Source of the DNA: Sphingobacterium sp. PCS056
GTDB taxonomy: Bacteria; Bacteroidota; Bacteroidia; Sphingobacteriales; Sphingobacteriaceae
DNA: 64,000 bases
NCBI RefSeq assembly: GCF_023273895.1
Contig: NZ_CP096883.1
Coordinates: 1,488,001-1,552,000 of the forward strand
Direction of reading: 5' to 3'
Position numbers and translations under genes: made by a program. The notes below the pieces were generated by a model. It searched no databases, was not told the origin of the DNA, and saw nothing but the letters and a program-made list of their open reading frames with translations. Each line of letters begins with the position of its first letter. Positions within the stretch are counted from its first letter, which is position 1. Of the stretch, positions 53,542 to 63,434 are shown one piece after another.

Positions 53542-54615
53542 ATGCCTTATTTAAATGTATTTTCAAACTGCAAACTCGTGAGGGGAAATGGGATGTCGCT
53601 GGTCTGCGATCTGCAGATGCGAAAATACTACCATATCCCAAACGATATGGTAGCAGTACTGGATTACTTGAGTAAGCATCCTGTGGAAGCATGTTATACC
53701 GAATTTGGCATCAGCAATAAGTCGACCATCAACTCCTATATTCAGTTTATGATCAAAAATGATCTGGGTTTTTTGGATGATCAGATCATGCCCGAATTAG
53801 TACCATTGTCTATGGAATGGGATGCTTTTTCGCCCATCACCAATGTGATCATTGAACTGGATCAAGCGCTCCATTATGAATCTGGGTTTATACAACAGTT
53901 GATTCAGTTGAATTTAAGTGCTTTGGAAATCAGATGCTATAACGAGATTACGTTTGAAAAATTAACTTCTTTTTTAACCCTATTCGATGCCAGTACTTTG
54001 ACCTCCATTAAAATCATTTTAAAGTGGTCCCTCTGGTGTACAGAATCGGTCTTGGAAAAATTAGTGGATCAGTATTTACGTGTCCATCAGATCATGCTCC
54101 ATACTGCTCCAAAAGATCAGGTTTTTAAATTTTTTGGCGATACAGTTTCTTTAATCTATAGTCAGGCCGTATTAGATTCTTGTTTGCAATGTGGCAATAT
54201 ACAACCGGCTTATTTTATGACCAATGTCGAACTTTTTACTGAGAGCCAACAGCACAATACCTGCCTCAACCGTAAATTGTCGATCGATCGAAACGGCTAC
54301 ATTAAAAATTGTCCCTCTCTGTCCCGTAGTTTTGGACATATTGACGACGCTCAATTGGATGCTGTATTGGCTGATCCTGCGTTTAAAGAGCATTGGTTTA
54401 CGAAAAAAGATGATATCGCTGTCTGTCGGGATTGTGAATTTAGATATGTATGCACCGATTGCAGGGCATATGTGGAAGATCCTGAGGATCCTTATGCTAA
54501 GCCTTTAAAATGTGGTTATGATCCTTATGCCAATGTTTGGGAAGACTGGTCAACAAATCCGCTTAAACAACAGGCTATCGCTTATTATGGGCTGGAAACA
54601 AAAGCATTAGATTAA
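53542..54615 (+). CDS. SPASM-domain peptide maturase (grasp-with-SPASM system)
   Basis: 357 residues. The C-terminal part (about 213-350) has a SPASM cysteine set: SCLQCG, NTCLNR, NCPSLS, VCRDCEFRYVCTDC and KCGYDP, nine in all, for two auxiliary iron-sulphur clusters. The N-terminal part starts MPYLNVFSNCKLVRGNGMSL and lacks a CxxxCxxC radical-SAM motif, so a radical reaction may not occur; this seems usual for the family from memory. Located between the ligase and the exporter genes, it must act on the same peptides, perhaps as a recognition or auxiliary protein. Confidence 0.85.
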   Translation: MPYLNVFSNCKLVRGNGMSLVCDLQMRKYYHIPNDMVAVLDYLSKHPVEACYTEFGISNKSTINSYIQFMIKNDLGFLDDQIMPELVPLSMEWDAFSPITNVIIELDQALHYESGFIQQLIQLNLSALEIRCYNEITFEKLTSFLTLFDASTLTSIKIILKWSLWCTESVLEKLVDQYLRVHQIMLHTAPKDQVFKFFGDTVSLIYSQAVLDSCLQCGNIQPAYFMTNVELFTESQQHNTCLNRKLSIDRNGYIKNCPSLSRSFGHIDDAQLDAVLADPAFKEHWFTKKDDIAVCRDCEFRYVCTDCRAYVEDPEDPYAKPLKCGYDPYANVWEDWSTNPLKQQAIAYYGLETKALD

Positions 54616-54621
54616 ATCGCT

Positions 54622-56823
54622 ATGGCAAGATTTCCATTTTATAAGCAACCGGATTCTAAAGACTGTGGTCCCACCTGTCTTCGTATCATCAGTAAATACT
54701 ATGGCAAGATCTTACCCTTACAGATGCTTCGTGATTTATCCGAAACGACACGTGAGGGTGCGACATTATTAGGATTGAGTAGGGCCGCTGAAACCATAGG
54801 TTTTAAAACACTTTCCGTAAAGATTGATTTTAAAACGCTTGAAGAAGATGTGCCTTTGCCCTGTATTGTCTTTTGGATGAAGCAGCATTTTGTTGTAGTA
54901 CACAAAATCGAAAAAAGAAAAAATGGGTTTAAAGTACACGTCTCGGACCCTAGCTATGGATTGATCAGCTATTCGCAAGAGGAATTTATCCATAACTGGA
55001 TCGGAAAGGGAGCTACGGACACGACGGAAGAGGGTATTGTATTGGTGCTCGAAACAACGGCCCGTTTCGATATGCAGACAGAGATCAAGGATAAGGGATT
55101 TTCTATTTATCAGTATCTGCGCCATTATTTGGTCAAGTATAAAAAGTTTATTCTTCAGCTCGGTTTTGGATTAATAGCGGGTAGTTTACTTTCCCTTGCT
55201 TTTCCATTTCTCACACAAAGTATCGTTGATATTGGTATCCAAAATCAGGATATCCACTTTATCTACCTGATATTATTGGCTCAGGTCATGCTTTATCTCG
55301 GTCAGATGGGTATCGATGTGATTCGCGGCTGGATCTTGCTCCACCTTTCTTCACGGATCAATATCTCGATCGTATCCGATTTTTTTATCAAGCTCATGCG
55401 TCTGCCCATTAGCTTTTTTGATTCTAAAGTGACTGCGGATATCATGCAGCGCATCGCGGATCATGCGCGTATTGAACAATTACTCACAACCAGCTCCTTA
55501 CAGACTGTATTTTCAGTCATCAATTTTCTGGTTTTTGGGGTGGTATTATTGATTTACAATTACAAGCTTTTTGTCCTGTATCTCATCGGTGCTATTTTGT
55601 ATATCGGATGGATTAGCTTTTTCCTAAAAAAAAGACGAGAGCTGGATTATAAACAATTCGCACAATTGGCCGAAGAGCAAGGACAGGTGATGGAGTTGAT
55701 CAATGGTATGCAGGAGATTAAAATGAACAATGCCGAAACCAATAAGCGATGGCAGTGGGAAGGCATTCAGATCAAAGTATTCCGCATCAAAATTAAAGCA
55801 TTGAAATTGGAACAGATCCAGACGATCGGTGGGAATATCATCAATCAGTTGAAGGATATTCTGATCAGCTTTGTTGCCGCGAGTTTAGTGGTGGAAGGGC
55901 AGCTTTCCTTAGGGATGATGTTGTCGGTGCAGTATATCATCGGACAGCTCAATAGTCCTTTGCTCCAATTGATGAATTTTGTCAGACAGTCACAAGATGC
56001 CAAGATTGCGCTGGAGCGCTTGAATGAAATTCATGAAAAAGATGACGAAGAATCGATCGATACGACTTATCTGTCCGAAATACCACAAAAAGATATTGTG
56101 GTCTCCAATCTTTCCTTTCGCTATAGAGGAACGACACCATTTGTATTTGAAAATCTGAATCTGGTTATTCCTTATGAAAAGACAACCGCAATCGTCGGTG
56201 CAAGCGGCAGCGGGAAGACCACGCTTTTAAAATTATTGACGCAGTTTTATTCCGACTACGAAGGAGAGATCAAGATTGCGCAAGCCAATATTCGCAATAT
56301 ATCGCCGCGGATGTGGCGTGATGTCTGTGGAGTCGTGATGCAAGATGGATATATCTTCAATGAAAGTATCGCCAACAATATCGCACTGGGCAGTGATGTG
56401 GTGGATAAGGTCAAATTAAATCATGCTGTAGAAATCGCACATATCAAAGATTTTATCGAAGGATTGCCCTTGAGTTATAATACCAAGATCGGTTACGAAG
56501 GGCTGGGGATTAGCGGTGGTCAGCGGCAACGGATGTTGATCGCACGTGCTGTGTATAAATTGCCGCAATATGTTTTTTTTGACGAAGCAACAAGTGCCCT
56601 AGATGCCAATACAGAAAAAATAATTACCGACCATCTCAATCACTTTTTGAAAGGTCGTACGGCAGTGATTATTGCACATCGTCTATCTACGGTAAAAAGA
56701 GCAGATAAGATTATCGTACTGGACAAAGGGCTTGTAGTCGAAGAAGGTACCCATGATGAGCTAGTCGCTCTACGGGGAGAATATTATCGTTTGGTTAAAA
56801 ATCAATTGGAACTTGGAAACTAA
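54622..56823 (+). CDS. C39-peptidase-containing ABC transporter for double-glycine peptides
   Basis: 733 residues: an N-terminal C39 protease (1-135; catalytic Cys15 in DSKDCGPTCL, His in KQHFVVVHKI, Asp in VSDPSYG), six membrane helices (about 170-440), and an ABC ATPase (about 490-733; Walker A VGASGSGKTT, signature LGISGGQRQR, Walker B YVFFDEATSALD, H-loop IIAHRLS). It would cut the leaders after GG and export the cores. It begins 6 bp after the SPASM gene and overlaps the HlyD gene by 11 bp. Confidence 0.95.
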   Translation: MARFPFYKQPDSKDCGPTCLRIISKYYGKILPLQMLRDLSETTREGATLLGLSRAAETIGFKTLSVKIDFKTLEEDVPLPCIVFWMKQHFVVVHKIEKRKNGFKVHVSDPSYGLISYSQEEFIHNWIGKGATDTTEEGIVLVLETTARFDMQTEIKDKGFSIYQYLRHYLVKYKKFILQLGFGLIAGSLLSLAFPFLTQSIVDIGIQNQDIHFIYLILLAQVMLYLGQMGIDVIRGWILLHLSSRINISIVSDFFIKLMRLPISFFDSKVTADIMQRIADHARIEQLLTTSSLQTVFSVINFLVFGVVLLIYNYKLFVLYLIGAILYIGWISFFLKKRRELDYKQFAQLAEEQGQVMELINGMQEIKMNNAETNKRWQWEGIQIKVFRIKIKALKLEQIQTIGGNIINQLKDILISFVAASLVVEGQLSLGMMLSVQYIIGQLNSPLLQLMNFVRQSQDAKIALERLNEIHEKDDEESIDTTYLSEIPQKDIVVSNLSFRYRGTTPFVFENLNLVIPYEKTTAIVGASGSGKTTLLKLLTQFYSDYEGEIKIAQANIRNISPRMWRDVCGVVMQDGYIFNESIANNIALGSDVVDKVKLNHAVEIAHIKDFIEGLPLSYNTKIGYEGLGISGGQRQRMLIARAVYKLPQYVFFDEATSALDANTEKIITDHLNHFLKGRTAVIIAHRLSTVKRADKIIVLDKGLVVEEGTHDELVALRGEYYRLVKNQLELGN

Positions 56824-58123
56824 AAAAAACATATTAGACGATATTCAGCTCCGTTCTGAACAGGTGCAAGAAGTCCTGGAGACGCCGCCCAACTGGTTGA
56901 TCCGTTGGGGGAGCCTGGTTATATTGGGGGTTATCGTCCTCTTTTTTGCATTAGCCTGTATCATAAAATATCCTGAATTTATCACCTCAACAATTGTGAT
57001 CACATCGCAGAATCCTGCTGAAAAAATTGAAGTGCGCATCAATACCCGAATAGAAAAAATATTGGTCCAAGATCATCAGGAGGTTAAAAAAGGACAGCTT
57101 TTAATGATCTTGGAATCGACAGCCAACCATGCCGATATGTTGCGGCTCAAAAGCTATGTAGACTCGTTTTCTGCACAGAATCTCGCCGATTTCCCACTAC
57201 AGGAGGTGTCTCGATTTAATTTAGGAGAAGTGCAGGAGGATTATAACGTTTTTGCTAAGGCTTTACAGGATGAACTGCTCTTTCAGCAGCTCAAACCTTA
57301 TGCAACCGAAGAAATGACAGCTGTCAAAAGTATTGCTGACTATCGCGAGCGTTTGGAAAACCTCAAGCAACAGCATATTCTGGAGTCCAGCAAACTCCAG
57401 TTGACGGAAAAAAATTATAAACGATCTGATCAACTGCACCAAGAGGGGGTGATTTCTACTTTGGAATTGGAAAATGAGAAGCTGAAATTATTAGAAGCAC
57501 AAAAAAACTATAAGAATGTCCAGATCTCTTTAGCGCAAGTGGAGGAGGCAATCCTCAATTTTAATAAAGTAAAAACAGGGGCTGACATCAACTTTATGAA
57601 AGAGAAAACAAGTTATTCATCGGCTTCTATTTTGTTGTTGGAGAAACTTCGTAAATCGATCCGACAATGGGAACGCGATCACCTCATGTATGCTTCTATC
57701 GATGGAACGCTGAGCTACAATCAGTTTTTAGGAGAAAATCAGTTTGTCAAGACCGGGACTACCTTGTTGAGCATTCTTCCTGATAACAGGCAAAATGCCA
57801 TCGGTCAGATGTACATCGGAGCTCAAAACCAAGGTAAAATTAAAGAAAAACAAAAAGTATTGATCAAGCTGGATAATTTTAAACACCAAGAGTATGGGAT
57901 CATAAAAGGGGAGATCAAATCCATCGCGCTCCTTCAGGATAACGACAAGAAATATTACATCGAAGTACGTTTGCCTGAGGGCTTGAAAACGTCTTATCGC
58001 AAAACCATTCATTTTGATAAGGAGCTCAGCGGAAATGCAGATATTGTCACGGAAGAGCTGACTTTGGCACAGCGTATCCTACATCAATTGAGAAGTTTAC
58101 TTAAATATCAAGATCATTCATGA
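56813..58123 (+). CDS. HlyD-family membrane fusion protein of the peptide exporter (TTG start)
   Basis: 436 residues. The frame has no ATG near its start; a TTG at 56813 gives the family-like beginning METKKNILDDIQLRSEQVQE, overlapping the ABC gene. One membrane helix (SLVILGVIVLFFALACIIKY), a lipoyl-type beta domain (IEVRINTRIEKILVQDHQEV), a coiled-coil hairpin (about 180-250) and a C-terminal beta-barrel. It links the ABC transporter to the outer membrane channel. Confidence 0.92.
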   Translation: METKKNILDDIQLRSEQVQEVLETPPNWLIRWGSLVILGVIVLFFALACIIKYPEFITSTIVITSQNPAEKIEVRINTRIEKILVQDHQEVKKGQLLMILESTANHADMLRLKSYVDSFSAQNLADFPLQEVSRFNLGEVQEDYNVFAKALQDELLFQQLKPYATEEMTAVKSIADYRERLENLKQQHILESSKLQLTEKNYKRSDQLHQEGVISTLELENEKLKLLEAQKNYKNVQISLAQVEEAILNFNKVKTGADINFMKEKTSYSSASILLLEKLRKSIRQWERDHLMYASIDGTLSYNQFLGENQFVKTGTTLLSILPDNRQNAIGQMYIGAQNQGKIKEKQKVLIKLDNFKHQEYGIIKGEIKSIALLQDNDKKYYIEVRLPEGLKTSYRKTIHFDKELSGNADIVTEELTLAQRILHQLRSLLKYQDHS

Positions 58124-59457
58124 TGCTGCCTGTTCGTTCTTTCATCTGTTTGCTCTACCTGCTCTCCATGAGTTTGCAGCAGGTATGGTCGCAAGAAACC
58201 TGGGATCTTAAAAAGTGTATTGCCATTGCGTTAGATAAAAACCGATCGCTAGATAAAAGTGAATGGGGATTAAAGAGTAAAGAAGTGGATATCCGCACAG
58301 CTAAAAATGAGCGCTTGCCTAACCTGAATGCATATACTAATGTATACACCAATTTTGGTCAGTCACAGGATATCTTTGGTAATGCGGCGCGCAATGATAA
58401 CTTCAACGGTACATTGGGTTTTTCTTCCAATTATTCTATTTTCAATCATGGGAAAATCAAGCATACCATCAAGAAAGAAGAGTTGTTGCTGGCAGCGGGT
58501 CAGGAGGATCTTGCGATATTTAAGCGGGAGATTACGATTCGCGTGATGCAACGTTTTTTGAATACCATGCTGCAGCGGGAGATCAGCCATGCCAAAGATA
58601 CGGCATTGGTATTTGCAGAGAATCAGCTTCAAAAAGTGCGGAAATCGAATGAGTTGGGAGCAACATCATTAACGATACTTTACGAAGCAGAAGCAAATTA
58701 TGCCCGAGAAAAAGAAAAAAGCGTACAAGCGCATTATGCAGAAGATAAGGCTATTTTAGAGCTAAAGCAAGCCATGGGACTTGGGGTTGATGTAGAGCTT
58801 GTCGTGGAGGACCAATTGGATTTTCCATTTTTAGAAACGTTTGAGACCCATAATAAATCCGCTATTTTTAATCGTTCTTTGGATGCACATCCTGTCCTCA
58901 AAAAGTATAATTTTTTGAATGAATCGCTGCTCTTTGATAAAAAATCGATAGCAGCACAACGTTATCCTACCGTGGATGCCAGTCTCGCATTGGGCAGTTT
59001 TTACTTTAACAATTTAACCAGCAGAATTGGCAATATTACTTTATTTAGACAATTTCAGGGCAATTTTTCGCAACAGATTGGATTGAGTATCAATTTCCCG
59101 ATTTTTAACAAACATGCCATCAAACATGCCCTTCAGAAAAATCAAATTCAGCTTCAGGAAAACCTGACACAGCTGGAGATGGAGAAAGAAACGATCAAAC
59201 AAGAGCTCGAGAAGTACTTGTTGGATCTGGCTAACTTTGAAAATCAATATGTTTCGCTAAGCCAAATAACGGAAATGAGTAAGAAAGCTTTTGCCGTGAG
59301 TTTAAAAAGTTATGAAGCAGGGCGCATCAGTATCTATGATCTGCATGTGTCGCGATCCAATCTTTTAGCGGTCGAAAGTGAATGGATTCAAGCTAAATAT
59401 AATGTGCTTTTTACACAGATTCTCATTCATTACAGCATACACGGAAGTTTGGATTGA
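58120..59457 (+). CDS. TolC-family outer membrane efflux protein of the peptide exporter
   Basis: 445 residues with a signal peptide (SLQQVWSQ). It shows the TolC pattern of two repeated halves with long helical hairpins and short strands: WDLKKCIAIALDKNRSL, TLGFSSNYSIFNHGKIKHTI, IGLSINFPIFNKHAIKHALQ, and SYEAGRISIYDLHVSRSNLL. Its ATG overlaps the HlyD stop by 4 bp (ATGA), so the three exporter genes are coupled. Outer membrane exit duct for the mature peptides. Followed by a terminator. Confidence 0.92.
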   Translation: MMLPVRSFICLLYLLSMSLQQVWSQETWDLKKCIAIALDKNRSLDKSEWGLKSKEVDIRTAKNERLPNLNAYTNVYTNFGQSQDIFGNAARNDNFNGTLGFSSNYSIFNHGKIKHTIKKEELLLAAGQEDLAIFKREITIRVMQRFLNTMLQREISHAKDTALVFAENQLQKVRKSNELGATSLTILYEAEANYAREKEKSVQAHYAEDKAILELKQAMGLGVDVELVVEDQLDFPFLETFETHNKSAIFNRSLDAHPVLKKYNFLNESLLFDKKSIAAQRYPTVDASLALGSFYFNNLTSRIGNITLFRQFQGNFSQQIGLSINFPIFNKHAIKHALQKNQIQLQENLTQLEMEKETIKQELEKYLLDLANFENQYVSLSQITEMSKKAFAVSLKSYEAGRISIYDLHVSRSNLLAVESEWIQAKYNVLFTQILIHYSIHGSLD

Positions 59458-59464
59458 TCGATAA

Positions 59465-59496
59465 AACCTGTGGCTAGCCTAAGCTAACCACAGGTT
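59465..59496 (+). terminator. Terminator at the end of the graspetide operon
   Basis: AACCTGTGG (59465-59473) pairs with CCACAGGTT (59488-59496), the stem extended by CTAG/CTAA. It lies 8 bp after the TolC stop; a weak T-run follows. The same hairpin may serve the opposing gene ending at 59535. Confidence 0.7.
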
Positions 59497-59534
59497 ATGT
59501 ATGTTGTTTAGAAAGAAAGATCGTTTGATCGAGG

Positions 59535-62255
59535 CTACTTTGTTTTCACGAGTGTCACGCTCGCAGTAGAAGCTGGTATGGTATAGCGATTGAATGGATC
59601 TTTTTGGAGTCCTTCAATCACATAGCCACTCTCGGGATTGATATTTAGCAAGATATTTGGCACCCTGTCCGATTGACTGGTATTAAAACTCAACACCACA
59701 CTTTTATCTTTTTGGTTGTAACGCAGCTTTTCGATTTCTCCGGCATCCGTAGTCAGCCAGAGATGCTCTTTTGCTAGAAAAACACGGCCTCTGGAAGCGG
59801 TTGTGATCCTCACTTCGATATTGTTTTTATCTGCTTGAAGATGGCCGCTAAAAGCCAACCAGCCAAATTCTGGATGTTGGATTATATAGGTTCCCGAATT
59901 AACGGCGTAACCATAAAATCCGGTACCATAATCACCAGATATGCCATCGTTGGCTAATGTCGAAGGATAGGAGTGAAATGCTGCAGGACCAAAACCATCT
60001 GCTGTAACATTGGCCAGTGCACCCATCATACCGGCATGACCGACACGAAGAAGATAGAAATCATCGGGATGGTCACGGTATTCGGTCAGTACAGGGATGG
60101 CGTTGAGTGCCGATCCATAATGGTGGAGTTGACGTTCGATGCGGGATAGTTTTCCGCCATATACAAAATCCCAATAACGGCGGGCACTACCGTTGTACCC
60201 CCAGTGAGGTACGGTTGGCATATAAGCCAAAATTGCATTTAAGGTGACTTGAGTTTTATCGTCGAAACCAAAGTAGCGCGACCATAAATATACCTCCTCC
60301 TGTCCGGTAGAATCCCAGGGCATTTCACTTCCAAAGGGATAATCTAGGCTTTTCCAGTGTTCTGCACGTTTGCGCATCGCGGCTTCCAGCTTATTAGCGG
60401 CATCGGTTAGTCCTTCCCGACGAAGATCATGGAGGATCAGCAAAAATATACTGCCTTCCATCTGTCCAAATTGAGCGTAATAAGGTGCTTTCTCGATCAT
60501 AGCCATGCTGGTTTGAAAAGCCCGATCTAAATACACATCCCAGCTTTCCTCTTGTACAAGATTACGATAGTCGCGAGCCAGTCTGTACATCACCCAATGT
60601 GCTGCTGCCACATGGGGGTAGTTGTAGGAACGGCCGATGTTGTCCGCTTCTTTTTTTGGCCATGCTGACCATACTTTCCAATTGATGTCGGCATCGTAAG
60701 TGCCTGCTGGCAACGAGTCTGGCTCGTAGTAAAATAAACTTTTGACGACACCATATTTTTGATCCCCTTCTTTATGCTGAATACGGCCATACATCGTTTC
60801 GTTGACAAATCGTTTAAGTTTGTTGATCTCTGTAGGATTAGGTTGGACGACTTGCTTCATAATCGCAGCTAGCCAGCTTGCCGCTCCTGCTTCATCACTG
60901 AGGCCGGCATACCAAGCGCGTTGTTCTTGGGTGACAAGCTTTTTGTCCTCATAATCGTAGGTGATAACAGATGGAGATCTGCCAAAGCGGTCTTGATCAT
61001 TTTCGTACCACTGTGCGGTCGTTAAGAAATTTCCCAGATCATTCACCACATCTTTTTCGGATTTGATGACTTTATATTGAATGGTTTGCTCGGCACCATC
61101 CTGATAGGTGATGGTCAATCGTGCCCGTCCCCATTGTTGGCCTTTTACTTCATATTGATGCCATTTGTGTGGGGTATCTTGCTGTTTAGTAACGGTTAAT
61201 GCGCCCTCTGGATAAACTGAGATATGGGCAATGGCTTGATCATGTTTGATAAAAAGTTTGACCGGATTATCTAAAGGAACAACATATCCAGGAGCACCAA
61301 TAGCAACAGGTCTCTTGTTTTTCAGAAGCGTGTTTTCAATTTCTTTGATACTGGGCGATAGCACAAACTTAAGGGCAAATGTCTTGGATTCTTTTGGCTT
61401 CAAAACAGTAGAAGTCGGTGTGTTCCATTGTTCTACTCCTTTCCAGTCGGTTTCTGCAAGTGCCTTGCTGTGGATCATCCATTCGTGGAAACCTTCAAAA
61501 GTAATGCTTTTTGGTGTCGGATCACTGTTCAGCGGGTTATAGGCCTCAAATCCTGCATTTGTGTAAGGAAGTACTAATAAGCTCGGACCGTTTCCATGTA
61601 AATGGTTGACCTGCATATAGCCTGCATCTTGACCAATATAAGGATCGAAAAATACATTTTGAGCATGGGCTTGATTCAGATTTTTCCAATCCATATTGTT
61701 GTTGAAGGGAAGTGGGATGCCCAGAGATCCGATCTCAATAGCTTGATCAGTAGGATTGCTGATTTGAAATTTCAAGATGAGATCGCCATCCACATTCTCC
61801 CAGCTACGCACCACTTTTAAGGGGATGTTTTCCAATGTTGGAGTGATATCTGCTGCGGCTAAAGTAGTTTTAGAAGCTGCGATTTCGATTACTTTTTTAC
61901 GGTCTTTGGCTGATGAATAACTGGACCATTTGGTTTCTCCTTCATATTTCAGGCGGATGTTGATATCGCCGATATGAAAAAAATTGTTACGGTCCCGTTT
62001 CGCTAATAGCTCAACAGGTGTATAGTCGAAAGCGGCATCACCGTTCACTTGTTGAAAGGCGGATAACGTTTGGGAGGCGTTGAGAATCTTGATCTTCAAT
62101 TGGTTTAGCGCAAAGCTTTTGGTCCCTTGTTCTATACCCAATGTCGCCGGCTGGCTTTTGGTCGCCTTCCATACAGGATGCTCATCCTGTTGGCTAAATG
62201 CGGGATGGATATAGAATAAGGTTAATAGGAGGTAACAACTTTTCTTTAAATTCAT
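59535..62255 (-). CDS. Large exported protein of the DUF5695 type, probable glycan-active enzyme
   Basis: 906 residues with a signal peptide (YIHPAFSQQ). Residues about 25-400 are beta-rich, about 420-760 helical, with segments typical of an alpha/alpha toroid (SYNYPHVAAAHWVMYRLARD, EEVYLWSRYFGFDDKTQVTL, WDFVYGGKLSRIERQLHHYG), and the end (about 780-906) is a beta-sandwich. This three-part architecture is that of DUF5695-like proteins, which resemble glycoside hydrolases and lyases. No catalytic residues can be named by eye. It faces the divergent AraC gene at 62459, a likely regulator. Confidence 0.65.
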   Translation of the reverse strand: MNLKKSCYLLLTLFYIHPAFSQQDEHPVWKATKSQPATLGIEQGTKSFALNQLKIKILNASQTLSAFQQVNGDAAFDYTPVELLAKRDRNNFFHIGDINIRLKYEGETKWSSYSSAKDRKKVIEIAASKTTLAAADITPTLENIPLKVVRSWENVDGDLILKFQISNPTDQAIEIGSLGIPLPFNNNMDWKNLNQAHAQNVFFDPYIGQDAGYMQVNHLHGNGPSLLVLPYTNAGFEAYNPLNSDPTPKSITFEGFHEWMIHSKALAETDWKGVEQWNTPTSTVLKPKESKTFALKFVLSPSIKEIENTLLKNKRPVAIGAPGYVVPLDNPVKLFIKHDQAIAHISVYPEGALTVTKQQDTPHKWHQYEVKGQQWGRARLTITYQDGAEQTIQYKVIKSEKDVVNDLGNFLTTAQWYENDQDRFGRSPSVITYDYEDKKLVTQEQRAWYAGLSDEAGAASWLAAIMKQVVQPNPTEINKLKRFVNETMYGRIQHKEGDQKYGVVKSLFYYEPDSLPAGTYDADINWKVWSAWPKKEADNIGRSYNYPHVAAAHWVMYRLARDYRNLVQEESWDVYLDRAFQTSMAMIEKAPYYAQFGQMEGSIFLLILHDLRREGLTDAANKLEAAMRKRAEHWKSLDYPFGSEMPWDSTGQEEVYLWSRYFGFDDKTQVTLNAILAYMPTVPHWGYNGSARRYWDFVYGGKLSRIERQLHHYGSALNAIPVLTEYRDHPDDFYLLRVGHAGMMGALANVTADGFGPAAFHSYPSTLANDGISGDYGTGFYGYAVNSGTYIIQHPEFGWLAFSGHLQADKNNIEVRITTASRGRVFLAKEHLWLTTDAGEIEKLRYNQKDKSVVLSFNTSQSDRVPNILLNINPESGYVIEGLQKDPFNRYTIPASTASVTLVKTK

Positions 62256-62458
62256 TTGGTAAGATTTAGAGATTATAATACTTCAACACATGATCAAGTG
62301 CAACGATTACAAATTTGACTTATTAAGTCCTTTTTTAATTACCACATTTTAACCGAATATACCATGTTATTGATATAAAGTGATAAATATTTGCTTTGTG
62401 AACCGCTAAATCCTAAATTTAATGTACTAATGACATTAATCGAAAAACCATTCTATTT

Positions 62459-63322
62459 ATGAAACCAATTCAATACCGAGTTCCTGTTCCCAAGGATAGG
62501 ACCGTTTTTATTCAGGAGGATTTTTTGGATAAGTTTTATCCCCATATGCATTGTCATGAGGAGTATCAATTAATCTGGATCAAGGAGGGCAATGGACAGT
62601 TGTTGGTTGATGATCATGTCCATGATTTTGAGCGCGGGGATATTTTCCTATTGGGATCAAACCAAGCTCATGTCTTTAAAAATGATTTTAGGGTTGGGTA
62701 TGTGCAATCGGTATCTGTTTTTTTTAATGTGAAGGGGTCCTTGTCCGCGATTTTGAATATGCCTGAATTAAGTATGCTGTTGGATTTTATAGATAAAAAT
62801 GGTCGCGGTTTTAAAGTTCCTACCATACACTTGGCACAGATCAGTAGAAGGATAGAGGCGCTTAAGAACTCCGATAGCTTAGGTCAGCTTGTCAGTTTTT
62901 TTTATTTATTGAAATCTTTGAATCGACTTTCCCTCAAACTTAAACCGCTTTCGGGTGTCACTTCTGTTGATTTTGGTACGGGAGGTTCTTTTCGGATTAC
63001 GGCCTTATGTGATTTTCTTGAAAATAACTATAAGGAGAATATCGGCTTAAATGAAATCGCCGAAAGGGCAAATCTGACTCCGCAGGCTTTTTGTCGTTAT
63101 TTCAAAAAAAGTACAGGGAAGACTTTTGTTTCCTATCTGAATGAATTGCGCGTAAGAGAAGCTTGTCGCCTATTGGGAGGTCAAGATTATGATTGTATTT
63201 CCATCGTGGCTTATCATTCCGGGTTTAATAGCATCACCAATTTTAATCGGGTTTTTAGAAGCATTGTAGGTATATCGCCTAAAATGTATGTGGCAAATTA
63301 TAAAAATTTGCTCTATGAGTAG
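62459..63322 (+). CDS. AraC-family transcriptional regulator with cupin sensor domain
   Basis: 287 residues: an N-terminal cupin (about 25-100; HMHCHEEYQLIWIKEGNGQL, FERGDIFLLGSNQAHVF) and a C-terminal double HTH (about 185-285; IGLNEIAERANLTPQAFCRY, FKKSTGKTFVSYLNELRVRE, ISIVAYHSGFNSITNFNRVF). It is divergent from the DUF5695-type gene and precedes a DapA-family gene by about 110 bp; either or both may be regulated by it. A sugar or amino-acid ligand is likely. Confidence 0.9.
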   Translation: MKPIQYRVPVPKDRTVFIQEDFLDKFYPHMHCHEEYQLIWIKEGNGQLLVDDHVHDFERGDIFLLGSNQAHVFKNDFRVGYVQSVSVFFNVKGSLSAILNMPELSMLLDFIDKNGRGFKVPTIHLAQISRRIEALKNSDSLGQLVSFFYLLKSLNRLSLKLKPLSGVTSVDFGTGGSFRITALCDFLENNYKENIGLNEIAERANLTPQAFCRYFKKSTGKTFVSYLNELRVREACRLLGGQDYDCISIVAYHSGFNSITNFNRVFRSIVGISPKMYVANYKNLLYE

Positions 63323-63434
63323 ACGGTGCAGGTTAATATCCAATAAGTAATGATTAAAACGCGGTTAGTTTAGTTGTTTAATAGTTCCTTTCTTTGATAA
63401 AGAAAATTATAAATTAATTAAGTAAAGAATAACT

